NCBI GenBank assembly: GCA_010093485.1
Contig: MU001494.1
Location: 2,759,937-2,823,936 of the forward strand
From: Karstenula rhodostoma CBS 690.94
Taxonomy: Eukaryota; Ascomycota; Dothideomycetes; Pleosporales; Didymosphaeriaceae
Reading direction: 5' to 3'
Length of the DNA stretch: 64,000 nt
The notes below the pieces were generated by a model. The model saw nothing but the letters and a program-made list of their open reading frames with translations. It searched no databases and was not told the origin of the DNA. Within the stretch, counting starts at the first letter, position 1. Each line of letters opens with the position of its first letter. This document shows, piece by piece, positions 10,818 through 22,240 of the stretch. The position numbers and the translations under genes were made by a program.

Positions 10818-12476
10818 ATGTGCAGTTCTGTCCTACCAATTTTCTCTCTCTTGCGAGAACACCTTGTCGCGTCCTGTGTTGTTATGCTGTTCTCGATACT
10901 CTGGCTAAGTCAGTCCCTCTTCTCCTACGACGACGACCTGCCTATCGTCAATCGGAACTGGGCGCTCGAGCCGCGTATTTTTAGTCGCTGGCGTTGGGCA
11001 TTTGGGTCTGAGAAAATACTTGATGCTGCATATTCTAAGGTGTAGTTTGGCAACGTCTTACTACGGTTTTCCGATCGCTAACTTCGCCCAGTATAAGGGA
11101 CGACCATATCGTCTTGCACGAGGTGATGTCGACATTGTGATCCTTCCCGATGAGTTCATTGGGGAGCTCAACAAGATGCCTCAGAGTGCCATCACATCGA
11201 GAAAGATTCTGTCGTCGTCCATGACTGGCTATCTGAATGGGATGAATGTTCTCGACAAGACACATCATCATTTCAGGATGCTTCTGACTCGTGGCACTCC
11301 AGCTCTTCCTGAGCTACTCCCTTCTATCATGTCTCGTGTTCAGAGCGCGACAAAAAACATATTCCCACACGATACGCATTCCTGGACGGAAGTTCGACTT
11401 ATGACTCAGATTGTACGCTCTATCGGACAGGTAGTTACGTTGGTAACTCTAGGCTCTTCAATGTGCGACAATCCAGAGCTCATCCGTCTTTCTTGTGAGC
11501 ATTCAACAAATGGTACATCTTCCCCACTGGAAATTCAAAGTCAAGTCTTATACTGATATGAACGCTAGCCTTTGCTATCACATTCCTTATGCGACTGGCA
11601 CCACGTTTCCTCCAGCCTATTCTAGTTTGGCTAACACCCTTTAAATGGCGCCTTGAACGGGGTTGGAAACGACTTGAAGATATAGTCGTATCAGAGACCC
11701 AATATCGTAAGCAAGATCCGGCTACAAGGTGCAAGAACCCGGACCTATTATCATGGATGATTGCAGAAGCCAAGACTAAAGAAGAAGCTGATGGGTGCAC
11801 ACTGACTCGAATCATTGGGTCTGTCTTTGCGGCCGGGATTTGGAGCACCGCAGCTTTCATTGCAGGTGTGCTTACCGATCTCGCTGCCCATCCACATTTT
11901 CTTACCGAGATCCGCCAGGAGATCAGAGACAAACATGAACGTATTGGTGGGAATTGGGATGCTTTGGCGTTCAACTCTCTTGACAAGCTCGACTCGGCCA
12001 TGAAGGAAACCGTACGATTTGCACCTGGCACCATGCTAGTTTATTCTCGAAACATTGAGGAGCCTATTACGCTTTCCAATGGCCTACAGCTACAGCCTGG
12101 TCAGACAATTAGTACTTCGGGGCGCAGCAGGGCCATGGATGCCTCTGTCTTCTGCAGCCCTCGCCAATACGATGCGTTGCGTTCGTATAACGAAGATTTA
12201 CAAAAGCATCGCACGCAGCCTTTTCGGAGCATTGAGGGAAAGGACCACCGATGGGGTGTCGGAAGATGGGCATGTCCTGGACGCAATCTTGCGAGTCTTT
12301 TGAGTAAAGTTGTTCTGGTCAAGTTGTTGGACGAATACGATTTTGCTTTCAAAACGGATAAGAATGGCGCTATGAAACAACCTAAAGCCCCAATCATGCA
12401 CGAATTCGTTCTGATGAGTCCGAAGGCTACCGTCTTGGTCCGGAGGAGGGAGCAAAACTCCGGGATTTTTTATTGA
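10818..12476 (+). CDS. Cytochrome P450 monooxygenase, diterpenoid-cluster type
   Basis: Three exons (10818-11039, 11092-11494, 11569-12476) give 510 residues. The start is the first ATG before a hydrophobic membrane anchor (VASCVVMLFSILWLSQSLF). The K-helix ExxR is KETVR, a PERF-like region reads YDALRSYNED, and the heme motif is WGVGRWACPGR with Cys444 as axial ligand. The W-G-x-G-x-W-A-C-P-G-R form is common in fungal P450s of terpenoid and indole-diterpene pathways. The I-helix is unusual: where most P450s have AGxDT and many fungal terpenoid P450s have an IHTT-type motif, this one reads FAAGIWSTAA. It lies 2.2 kb upstream of the diterpene synthase, same strand, so it probably oxidises that diterpene (inference). 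Confidence 0.9.
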
Positions 12477-14714
12477 AAGAAAAGAATTTGCTCGTCATGT
12501 TCTCAGCTCGTTGGTGTACTCTTTCCTCTCGCTCATTTTCCTTACGTTGGACAACCTTATCTGTTTCAGGCTTGGGAATAAATTTATTCTGTTGCTGCTA
12601 TCTGTAAACTTGATAGTTTTTCGTTATAACCACAGCCTACCCACACCATCTGAACCTCCATCTGCGTCTTTACATTTGGAAGTCTCGCCAAAGCACCTCT
12701 AAGACCTCGATAGCACAGGCGACATGATAATTACAGCACCCTTCCGTACTGGACCGCAACAGTATGCCCCCATAGATTAGGATTGCGTGATGACGAGCAG
12801 AGCCCGCATGCATGAGTCTGCAAGGCTGGCATGTTCTTCTGCGGTGAGCAGCCTGATTATTGCCTCACTATGCCCCCCACCCTTTTGATAATTTCATGGA
12901 TATTTCATGGATATGTATGCGATGCGGCGAGATCGGTGTAAGATTACTGACCCAATATTGAGGAGGAACAAGTGGTTCAGGATAGGGGTTGATGTACCTA
13001 TTGACGCAGTGACGTTTCCAATTGATCGTCTCGCCCTTTCCGTGACTAGAGATAGGAAGACGAACATGAGCCACATCGAAAGCTCCCATTTAACCACTCA
13101 AATGTTTGGAATTGAAGAGAGGCCACCATGTCAGCAACGTTTTTAGCCATATTGCATGTGGATCAATTTTTGCAGTTTCATTCCACACTGACGCAGTAGA
13201 GATCACATTGAATCGATGATCTCCAATGGGGTTCAGTGCCCAAAGGCGCCCGTCAAAGTACGATAGTCACATTTGGAGACGATCTCGCGTTTTCCGAGGG
13301 GGCGATTGAACGAGGCTAGGAATGGGTGGGCTGGCGGCGTAAGTGTGGACCCCTGGTCGTTCATCGATGGCGCAATCTGCGACTGTGGGGCGGGCCGCCG
13401 GTGTCCCTTTTGGGTCGGGCCGATGCATGGTGGCGCCGCATGCATGACTACGCCGCCGGATGAGTATTGGAGTGGTGTGTGAGCAATTATTGCCCTTCCA
13501 GTTGTACCTCCACGATGCGGAACCTTCTCATTGCGGACAGGTTGAGGCGACGATAATCCCAGAGCCACAGTCACACGTGACTCACCCCACCGATCACCCC
13601 AACACCCCCACCTCCTCCTCGCGGGCGCCTCCCTATTGTCTTCCACGACTCCGGGATCCCCACATGTCATTGCGGACATGTAGCCTGCAGTCTTGACGCA
13701 GTTGCAGTCGAGAGTGGGCGGCTATGCTCAACCCACTGGGTCCTTGAAACCTGCAGCACTTGTGTTCGCCTACCGGTGGAAGCTGGATCCTTCCATCGAT
13801 GAACTTGCTGAGATCGCGGGAAACCAGCTCAGAGCTGAGCCGAAAGTGCTGCTCATGGACCCCAACTTCAGGACTGTAGGCAAATATCTGCTGATTGACC
13901 TCAGGGGTAGTGCCGCATGTGCTTCTGATGTCCACAATATGAGTCACTACGAGGTAACCTGCCCTCAGAAAGTCGACCCCTAGCACCTACCAAGATGTTC
14001 CAAGTTTGTCTATTTGCGGACTTTGTCATGCTGCACTGTAGTGTCGTCGCTCTCTTTGGTAGTCTACATGGAATCAGGGCCAGCCTTTTGCGAGCAGATA
14101 ACAATCAGACGCTTCTCTCTTTGAGATAACACTTACCATTATATCTCTCTTGCTTAATACAGGGAGCGTTGTTTGGCCACTGAATCATCAAGAGCGCGTA
14201 GAGCGGTACGGGTGTCAACTGGCTCCAAAGGCTCTGGGGTGCTCTTACCAGGTTCATCGATCGTAGCCGTGATTATCCTGTCATCGTTAGGCCGGGAAAG
14301 CTACACCGACAGATGACTACATTATCACAGCAAGCGGCAATGCTTTGATAGATGAGCGTCGACCAGGCTTACCCCGAGAAATGGACCGCAGAACATCGAA
14401 GGGATGCGGGGGCTTGAAGATCAGTGATTAGAGGCGCAGGTGAAGCACACAGCACAATCATGTCCGGCTGCAGCGGTTGATATACCCTGTTCAAAAACGG
14501 GGTCCCGGTTCTTCCTTTTCTGCGGTATTGCAGGGGAAAAGTCGGGCGAGACACATGCGTTATTATTTTGCGGCATCCCGGCATTGATCATCTTTCCAAG
14601 TGGACATGCTCCAACGTATCAGTACTCACAGTTCCTACCCGCAGCTTGTCCATAAGCCAAAGAAATCCTTTCTCCCTACCTCGTCTTCAGGTTGTTTGAC
14701 ATCGCCATTTCGAG
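12477..14714. other. 2.2-kb region between P450 and diterpene synthase
   Basis: No complete gene is supported. It holds copy B of the 46-bp repeat. A 97-codon plus-strand frame (13693-13983), starting at a non-ATG codon and containing a fairly protein-like stretch ending KYLLIDLRG, lies just after that repeat; I do not recognise it and it may be a gene remnant. The last few hundred bases should be the synthase promoter. Confidence 0.4.
13622..13667 (+). repeat. 46-bp direct repeat, copy B
   Basis: 44 of 46 bases match copy A (10464-10509), same orientation. The two copies sit on either side of the P450 gene. Confidence 0.85.
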
Positions 14715-17700
14715 ATGGTCTCGCTACCCGTACCCGGAACCGGGGTAGAGTGCCCTACACCTCACCAATTTGTTTCCAGTATTGTTCATTCGTACGCGAG
14801 TCTTGATGAGCTTAGTACCTTCAGCCCATCTGTATATGACACTGCGTGGCTAGCAATGGTGCATAGGCACAAAGTTACACAAGGCCACGAGCGGTCTACG
14901 CCTCTTTTCCCAGGTTGTCTTGAGTTCTTGCTGGCGGAGCAAAACAGTGAGGGTAGCTGGCCATGCTACGGATCGCGCTTTGACGCGATCCTGAACTCTC
15001 TGGCGGCATTGCTGGCATTGGTGACTTGCCGCCAGGCATGCGGTCCCGGATTCTCCGGAAAACAGCTAGAATCTAGCATTGAAGTCGCAAGACCGAGCAT
15101 CCAAGATCTTCTGAAAGAATGGGATGTGGAAGCGACGGTACAGGTTGGCTTTGAGGTTCTAGTGATGGGCCTTTTGGGCCAACTTCAAGCTTTCGGCATC
15201 GAATTTGACTTCGACGGACTTCCAAAACTTAAGCGACTGTACGAGCAGAAAATGCAGAAATTTACTCCGGACATGATCTACTCGAAACAGACGACAGTGT
15301 TACACTCACTCGAGGCCCTTGTGGGTGTGATCGATTTCGATCAGGTTAAGCATCACTGCTCTGAGCACACGGGAATCATGGCTAGCCCAGCAGCCACGGC
15401 TGCATATCTAATCCATGGCACAAAATGGGACTACAAAGCGGAACTTTATCTGGCCAAAGTCGTTAAAGCGTACAGCGTGCGTGGGAGCAGCAGTGTGCCA
15501 AGCGCCTTCCCTACATCTATTTTCGAGATCTCATGGGTATGTCTTCCGGTCGGACTATCTGGGTAGTATTTCGTGTTAATTGAAGTAAGGTTTTATCATC
15601 TATACTATCCAACGGTTCGGAACTAGGAAGCCTTGATCCTGAAGCCCGGTCAAAGATCACGTCTTTTCTGCGACACAGCATTCAGCTCAACAACGGTACT
15701 GCTGGTTTCGCACCCGGTGTCATGTCTGATGCCGACGATACGGCACGAGCCTTGATGGCCCTGCAACTTCTCCGGCAGCCTGTCGACTATGATCCCATGA
15801 TTGAGAAATTTGAAGGACAAACCCATTTCCGCACATACGAAATGGAACGCAATCCAAGTTTCAGCGCAAACTGTAACGTGTTACTCGCACTTTTATATTC
15901 CGATGACGTGGATCAGCATGCAACGCAGATTTTGAAGACACTGAGATTCGTGCTGCATCAATTCGAAGAGAATCGGACGCATGACAAATGGAACCTGAGC
16001 CTACAATACTGCACTATGCTCATGGCACAAGCTAACGTGAAAATCATGCAATTGTTCAACACTGGGTATTTGAGGGCCCTGAGTGGGGAGTTGATACAAG
16101 AACGAGTCCCACTTGCACTTTGCCGAATGCTTCTCTATGTTGTTGCAACTCAGAAGGCCGATGGTAGCTGGGGCCAAAGCGTAGAGGAGACAAGCTACAG
16201 TGTTCTGACGATTTCATGGGGTCTACGCTTGGCCTGGACCCACGGAGCCACTGCGAGGCTGGGCGAAAGCCTGGGACGAGGAAGTCGGTATATTCGGAGC
16301 CACTATCCGCTCGAGCCAAGTACTTTCTACTTCTGGGTGGAGAAGACGACTTTCGAATCATCGTTGTTGAAGAGCGCGTATTGTTCTATGGCCTTAAACA
16401 CCGAAAGCATTAGAGACCAATGTGGGACATCGGATGCCTTCCAAGTTCCTGGTACTAAGAATGCGAGAATGATTCGTCTCCTATCAGCCCTGTCCAATTT
16501 CACACATCTTCCCATAATGCCGACCGACCTCATTCTAGCCGAAGCCAGCCACTTATCGAGATTCCTGCGCAGAGTTCGTCAAGATATCGTCCCGCGCGAT
16601 CGCCTACCCCTCTCCAAAGACAGTTACTTGGACTTCATTCCGATGATATGGACGATGTGCAATTACAAAGCTGGAATTGTGCTCCCAACAAAGCTCGTGC
16701 AAGACATGGTGTGGTTGAGCTTATTGAACTACCAGATCGATGAGTTCATGGAGACTGTCGTAGGACAGCTTGGAGATGAAAAGGTAAAATTGCTCATCGA
16801 AGCGCTCCAGGAAGACTTTGGACACGCATACAACGGCGACTCGGCATTTCCAGCTCGCTGTGAGCCGACTGGCAACAATGAGTCCCGGCCATCAGCGAAA
16901 GCACAAAAGTTGGCAAATGAGAAATCACACATGACTTCTGATGCCACCCACATAGATGGTGATGCGTTGAACACTGACTCTGTCGAAAGTGTTCTCGCCA
17001 TCCTTCGCCGATATATTACTCACGTGCGCAAGCATAAAGCTGTACTTGCTTCACCGCTACGTGTCCAAAATGCACTAGCCAGAGAGCTTTATGTGTTTCT
17101 CCTCGCACACATAACGCACAACGCACAAAACCGCCACTTCCAACAAACCCCCGGAAACCTTAGAAACACCGTTGATTGCGTCGACATCACACAGAACCAT
17201 TACTTCAAATGGATCCATACCACTGGCGCCGATGATACAAGCTGTCCGGTCTCGTTTCAGTACTTTGCCTGCCTGATCAGCTACCACGCTAGCCGCGATG
17301 CTGCGAAGCTGGGCAAGAAGCAGATGAATGGATATTGTTTCCACGGCGCACATTCCGAGTACCTGGCTCACTCTCTTGTCAGGAGTCTCGCAGTCATGTG
17401 CCGCATGTACAACGATTACGGCTCTACAACACGCGACAAGGTAGATGCCAACGTGAACAGCATCGACTTTTCCGAGTTTCATCCGACGCAGACTGGCGTG
17501 CTGGGAGAAGAGGCGTCAAATGCGAATTGTTCCGGCGAACATCCGGCAGAAGCCGACAACCTGAGCGAAAACGGCTACGCAGACGGGGTCATGGCATGCA
17601 AGAAGAAAGAGCTCATGAGAATCGCCGAGTTTGAGCGCAAGAAAATGGAGTTTGCATTGCATGCAATGGAGGAGGTGATGGTAGATAAGGTTGTATTGAG

Positions 17701-17788
17701 CATGTTGCAAGTGTTTGTCGATGTGACGGACACGTTCGGTCTCGTCTATGTCCAGAAGGACATAGCGAGCTCCAGGTTAAGTACGTGA
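14715..17788 (+). CDS. Bifunctional diterpene synthase (copalyl diphosphate / ent-kaurene synthase family)
   Basis: Two exons (14715-15536, 15590-17788) joined over a 53-bp intron (GTATGT..TAAG, phase 0) give 1006 residues, the usual size for fungal CPS/KS. The class II half carries the protonation motif DADD (residues 321-324) in VMSDADDTARAL, plus VYDTAWLAMV and ASPAATAAYLI. The class I half carries the Mg2+ motif D658-E-F-M-E in the family's DExxE form and NDYGSTTRD (from residue 882), the NSE-type triad. The architecture matches the Fusarium CPS/KS of gibberellin biosynthesis. Family chemistry is GGPP to a labdane-type diphosphate to a polycyclic diterpene; the exact product cannot be read from the sequence. 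A polar insert of about 60 residues follows VKLLIEALQEDFGHA. No GGPP synthase is in the window. Confidence 0.93.
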
Positions 17789-17984
17789 GCTGGAGTTTGA
17801 TTGGTTCTAACACCCGCAAGAAGCTTCAGTCGTCTCCAAATCCTCATGGTCTGGTCTTGGTACATAGCCTTCAGAATGCGCATGGGTTTTGAGCCGTTTT
17901 GATGTAACTTCTAGTCGAATCCTTGTTTGTGTTGTACCATCACATTGTACGCTGCGAGCATCAGTTCCCACAGCGCCCAATGAT

Positions 17985-19841
17985 CTACCACCCGAACGTC
18001 TCCTCGTGCCAGTAAACCTCCACCCCCTGCCGAACCCACTGCTCCACGCTCTCCCGCAGCTTGCTCGTCAGCCTCTTTGGCCCACACGTCACCACCGCAA
18101 CCCTCGTCCCCCGGCTGAACACCTCGTCCACGATCGCTGGGATCTTCGGCCTTCCCGTCTTGAGCACCACGCCTGGCCGCGGCTTCTGCATTTCTTCCTC
18201 CAGAGAAAGCAGTTGATCGTCTTCTGCAAGCTCGATCTCCTCGCCATTTCCGCCGAGCGGGAGGGCGGACGCAGCGCCGCGGGTCACGAAGACTTCGACG
18301 GCTGCGGGAGTCGTGGGGGCGAGACCATCTGCAACGCCCTCATCTCCAGCGTTTGAATCTGCGTCGCCGTCGCCGTTCGCGGCTGTAGCTTCGAAGCTAG
18401 ATGACGACGAAAACGCCCACTGCGTATCTGCTAGTCTCTGCACCGCCCAGATGAAGCGCACTTGCGGCTGGCCGGCATGGTCAGAGTCGCGGAACTCGAC
18501 GATGCTTCTATAGATTGGGAGGACGAATGTCGCGCCTACCCCGCCGGCGACCAGCAGTATCTTATCGTACGACGAGAGATCCGGCAAATGGGACGACGCG
18601 CCATAAGGTCCTTCAAGCGCGAGCGGGATACTGGGTGCTTCGCCACCTTCTTTTGCCAGAGAAGTTGCTAATTCGGACAGTTTCTTTGTGTTCCCTTTAA
18701 GCGTCTTGGCCACTAGCAGAAGCTCCTTGTCTTTGACTGGGATCGAGGCGACAGTGAAGGGGTTGGTTTTGTTGCGCAAGGTGAATTGGTCAGACAGCGA
18801 TGCTGAGTAGTGCTTCCCAGTGGGCAAAGAGAGGTATACGTGCTGGCCTGGGCGCCATGAGAGTGTCGACGAAAGTGAGGTAAGAGGGATGCGAATCTGG
18901 ATGAGGTGTGTGCCTGGGAGGATGGATATTGTGCCAGTATAAGTCTTATGTGCAATGAAGCGGGAGAGAAGATGGAGAGCGTTGACGATGACTACCTCCC
19001 ACACGTAAGGTCGAATGTGGTGTACATGCAGGTACAGTGGCACAACCAGTATGTTTGCGATAGCAACGTGACTGATGTAGAACACGCGGTAGTTCCAGCG
19101 CCGTATCTGGGAGAGCGCAGTAGTGCTGATGGCGGCGAAGAGAGCGATGCTGATGAGACCGAAGATTACATCTGCCATTTGAATGCGCTTGGCAAGCGCG
19201 TTCATTTGAATAAAGAGATTGATGTAGCACGCTGCGTGTAAGGAGAACAGCAAGAAGACGATGCGGCCAAGGATCTGATGAGACGACTTCAACTGTTCGT
19301 GAGATAGGCGCGTGAGGAGTTGCAGCGGTGAGTAGGGTGTGCGCATTGCAAGCAAGTAGTGTAGAGGTAATTGGGACGCGCCGATAGCGCCAAAGTTTTT
19401 GGTGAGGTGGATGTAGTCTGTCGATGATTAGTCTTTTTGTAACGCTGGTGCAGCACAGGATGGAAGCTCACTGTTCCCAGCCGGAGCGATTGATAGATAG
19501 AGCAGCCAGACTGTCCAGAGCCCACCTCCAATCCACTCGGCTCTTGTGCCCCATCCGCTAATAACATCCTTCTTCGTCCACCATGCGAGGCGATTCCAAG
19601 CTTGTGTTGATTTCCGCAACCACGTCCATTGGCCTTCCAATCTCTTATTGAACGAGGGTGATCGCGGCCGCTCATACTCTAAGCCCTTGTTTGCAAGCCA
19701 CGAAAGTAAAAAGCCGAGCTGGAAGGCAACGAACACAACCAGAACAGACCATTGCGCGACAAGAGGATACCAGTCAAGCAGTACTCTCATTGCGTGCTTC
19801 TCCTCATCGCTTAGAGAGTAGATCCTGTAGCCGAAAACCAT
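17985..19841 (-). CDS. Ferric reductase / NADPH oxidase family transmembrane protein
   Basis: Exons 19472-19841 and 17985-19417 are joined over a 54-bp intron (GTGAGC..ACAG, phase 1), giving 600 residues. N-terminal hydrophobic helices are followed by the ferric-reductase-like membrane domain with paired heme-ligand histidines (HEQLKSSHQILGR; HVAIANILVVPLYLHVHH). Then come the FAD-binding segment (WRPGQHVYLSLP, NPFTVASIP), the NAD(P)H pyrophosphate loop LLVAGGVGATFVLPIY and a terminal VTCGPKRL. It moves electrons from cytosolic NADPH across a membrane, usually to reduce ferric iron before uptake. An acidic, low-complexity insert sits in the NADPH lobe. The FAD motif has Asn where His is usual in HPF[TS]. 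It is convergent with the diterpene synthase (196 bp between stops) and divergent from the nucleoside hydrolase. Confidence 0.9.
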
Positions 19842-20336
19842 GGCGGCGGTGCTGGTGCCGTGCGCTTAATCTACCGGAAGAAGCTTGTTTTCTCTCCTCT
19901 GACCGGGGCTACGAATCCATGTACGTGGGGCAAAAGTGGTGGGTTAACGGGCCTCAAGACTCAATGAGTGACTGGGCGACCTCCTGTGGTGGCATGTGGG
20001 ACTGGGGAAGACAGGTGTGCAAAGAGCGAAGAAGGATTGTGGGCGCGCGGCGGTTTAGTCCCACGTGAAGCTGACAACAGCAGTGCTCGGTGCGCCTTTG
20101 TACAAATGGGCAGGTCAATAGGCGACATTCAGACGGTTGGGGGCTGGGACTGGGACGCATAGAGTCGCGGGTCGGCGATAAGCAGGCGCAGATGGGGCTA
20201 AACTCAAAGTAGACTAGGGCTCCGGGCGTATCTGCCCCGCGACGTCCTGCGTGGACCCTGTGTTTGGCTGATTGTCAAGCATCTGAGAGGCCTGGATTGT
20301 TCCTGTCCATCCCATCTCTTCGTATATCGTGCATAG
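19842..20336. other. Divergent promoter region, ferric reductase / nucleoside hydrolase
   Basis: 495 bp with no supported gene; it separates two divergent starts. Confidence 0.5.
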
Positions 20337-21647
20337 ATGGCTGCGCTAAACGAATCCCAAAGGGTGCCGCTCTGGTTGGATTGTGTGTGTAAACACCCCA
20401 CTTGCTACCCTGCATCTGCTATACTAACCAGTGCAGGATCCAGGACACGATGTACAACCCCCGCACTGTGTCGCATACCAGTCACTCATCCCAGCCGCTT
20501 GTAGGACGCGTACGCCCTCCTTCTCGCCTGCCACGATCCTCGCGTTGAGCTACTCGGAGTAAGCACCGTCCACGGCAATGCATCGCTCGACCAGACAACG
20601 CTCAATGCGCGGGCAACACTGGAGGCGATAGGAAAGCGCGACATCAAGGTCTACATTGGTGCTCACAAGCCCATCAAGCGGGTTGCCGTGTCCGCCGCCG
20701 ACATCCACGGTAACAATGGCACGACGGAGCAGCCAACAACCAGGTACTGACGCGGAGCAGGCGAATCTGGCCTGGATGGCGTTACGCTTCTCCCGGACCC
20801 TGTGGAACCACCCGCTACCGACGTCGATACTCTCGAGGCCATATACAAGGCTCTGATTGCAACACCACCCAACACGGCATGGCTCGTGTCCACGGGGACC
20901 CTGACAAACATCGGCCTGTTGTTCCAAAAGTACGATGATCTGGCAAGTCATATCAAGGGGCTTAGCATCATGGGCGGGGCCGTCGGTGGCGGCTTCACAG
21001 ATGCGCCAATGGGCAAAACGAAGCTCGAGGGCATACGGTTCGGCAACTGGACTCCCTATGCCGAGTTCAACATCTACGTCGACCCCGAAGCGTCCCACAT
21101 CGTCTTCTCGCACCCGGTCCTCAAATCCAAGACCACCCTCATCTCGCTTGACTTGACCCATCAGGTCTTGGGCACCAAGGCTATCCAGCACACGCTCCTG
21201 TATGGCTCCGACGCGCCGCTGGACCCCGCCGCAGCAGACACGTCCCACACACCTTCCCGCGTGCGTGCGCTGTTCAAGCAGATCATGGTCTACTTCGCCA
21301 GCACCTACGCCGAAGTCTTCGCCATCACCGAAGGGCCGCCGCTGCACGACCCCCTCGCTGTATCCGCGGCCATCTACCCCGAGATCTTCGACGACCAGGA
21401 CGGCGAGCGGTTCCAGGTAGACATCGTCACCGAGGGAATCCACTCCGAGGACGCAGAAGAGGTGGGCGAGCTCGGCCGGACCAAAGTGATCAAGTTGCCT
21501 CCTGGCGAGGGCGGCTGCAGGATACCCAGGGGAGTCGATCTGGCCGAGTTCTGGGCGAGCATAGAGAGCTGTTTGAAGAAGGCGGAGGAGGCCAGTCCGA
21601 TGCCGCCGATTAGTCGGGAGGAGTTGGTGAAGCTTGGGGTGATATAG
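20337..21647 (+). CDS. Nucleoside hydrolase (inosine/uridine-preferring family)
   Basis: Four exons: 20337-20384, 20437-20451 (only 15 bp), 20505-20709 and 20761-21647, with introns of 52, 53 and 51 bp. The product is 384 residues. The hallmark WLDCDPGHDDAYALLL is assembled from the first three exons: WLDC from exon 1, DPGHD from the microexon, DAYALLL from exon 3. These aspartates bind the catalytic calcium. Further family marks are GVSTVHGN, IHGESGLDG, GTLTNIGLL, LSIMGGAV, AEFNIYVDPEA and the C-terminal DPLAV. It cleaves ribonucleosides to base plus ribose (pyrimidine/purine salvage), as yeast Urh1 does; substrate preference is not certain. A 372-residue open frame on the opposite strand is an antisense shadow. 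Confidence 0.92.
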
Positions 21648-22240
21648 ATCGACAGCTGTTGTATGCAACGTTGAATACAGCCGATCTTTGCGAGCTTGTT
21701 GGACTACATGATTCGCTCGAAACTCAGGGTGGAAGATAGCTGCAAGGCAAGACTAGGAACCTATATATCCAACGCAACATAGAAGAGCAAGAACAGGTCT
21801 GGCTGTGATACGTACACCCCTCGAAAAACCTATCCAACGCCGTGCAGGATAATTACTGGATTACACTAGCGGTACGATCATACTACATACAGGCTGTGAC
21901 GGGGTGGAAGCTAGCTAGCTTGACCAAAAGAAAGCCCCTGTTCGAGAAAAGACGTAGACATTGCATTTCGAACGCGCCTTAGCACCATGATGGCATACCC
22001 CCGTGAGATGCTGACCCTGTCGACCCGCTAGACGGGCGTGTGCTCGATTATTCCCTCGAACTAGATAATATATATACCCCTGCGGCAGAAGGTTTGAACG
22101 AGAGAATGATAGAAGCAGAACAGGCTGACTGAAGGCACTCAACGACTGGATAGTGGGAAGTGTAAATTGAAAGCGATGTAATATATACAGATAGATAGAT
22201 AGATACAGGCGTGGTATAAACACGACAGTCCCCAACCCGC
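21648..22240. other. Convergent intergenic region
   Basis: 593 bp between the 3' ends of nucleoside hydrolase and laccase. It includes a short GATA/ATAG microsatellite near 22190-22205. No gene is seen. Confidence 0.5.

Noticed and set aside
20550..21668. 372-codon open frame on the minus strand
   Set aside because: It is exactly antisense to the nucleoside hydrolase, which has clear motifs and splice sites; the reverse frame has none.
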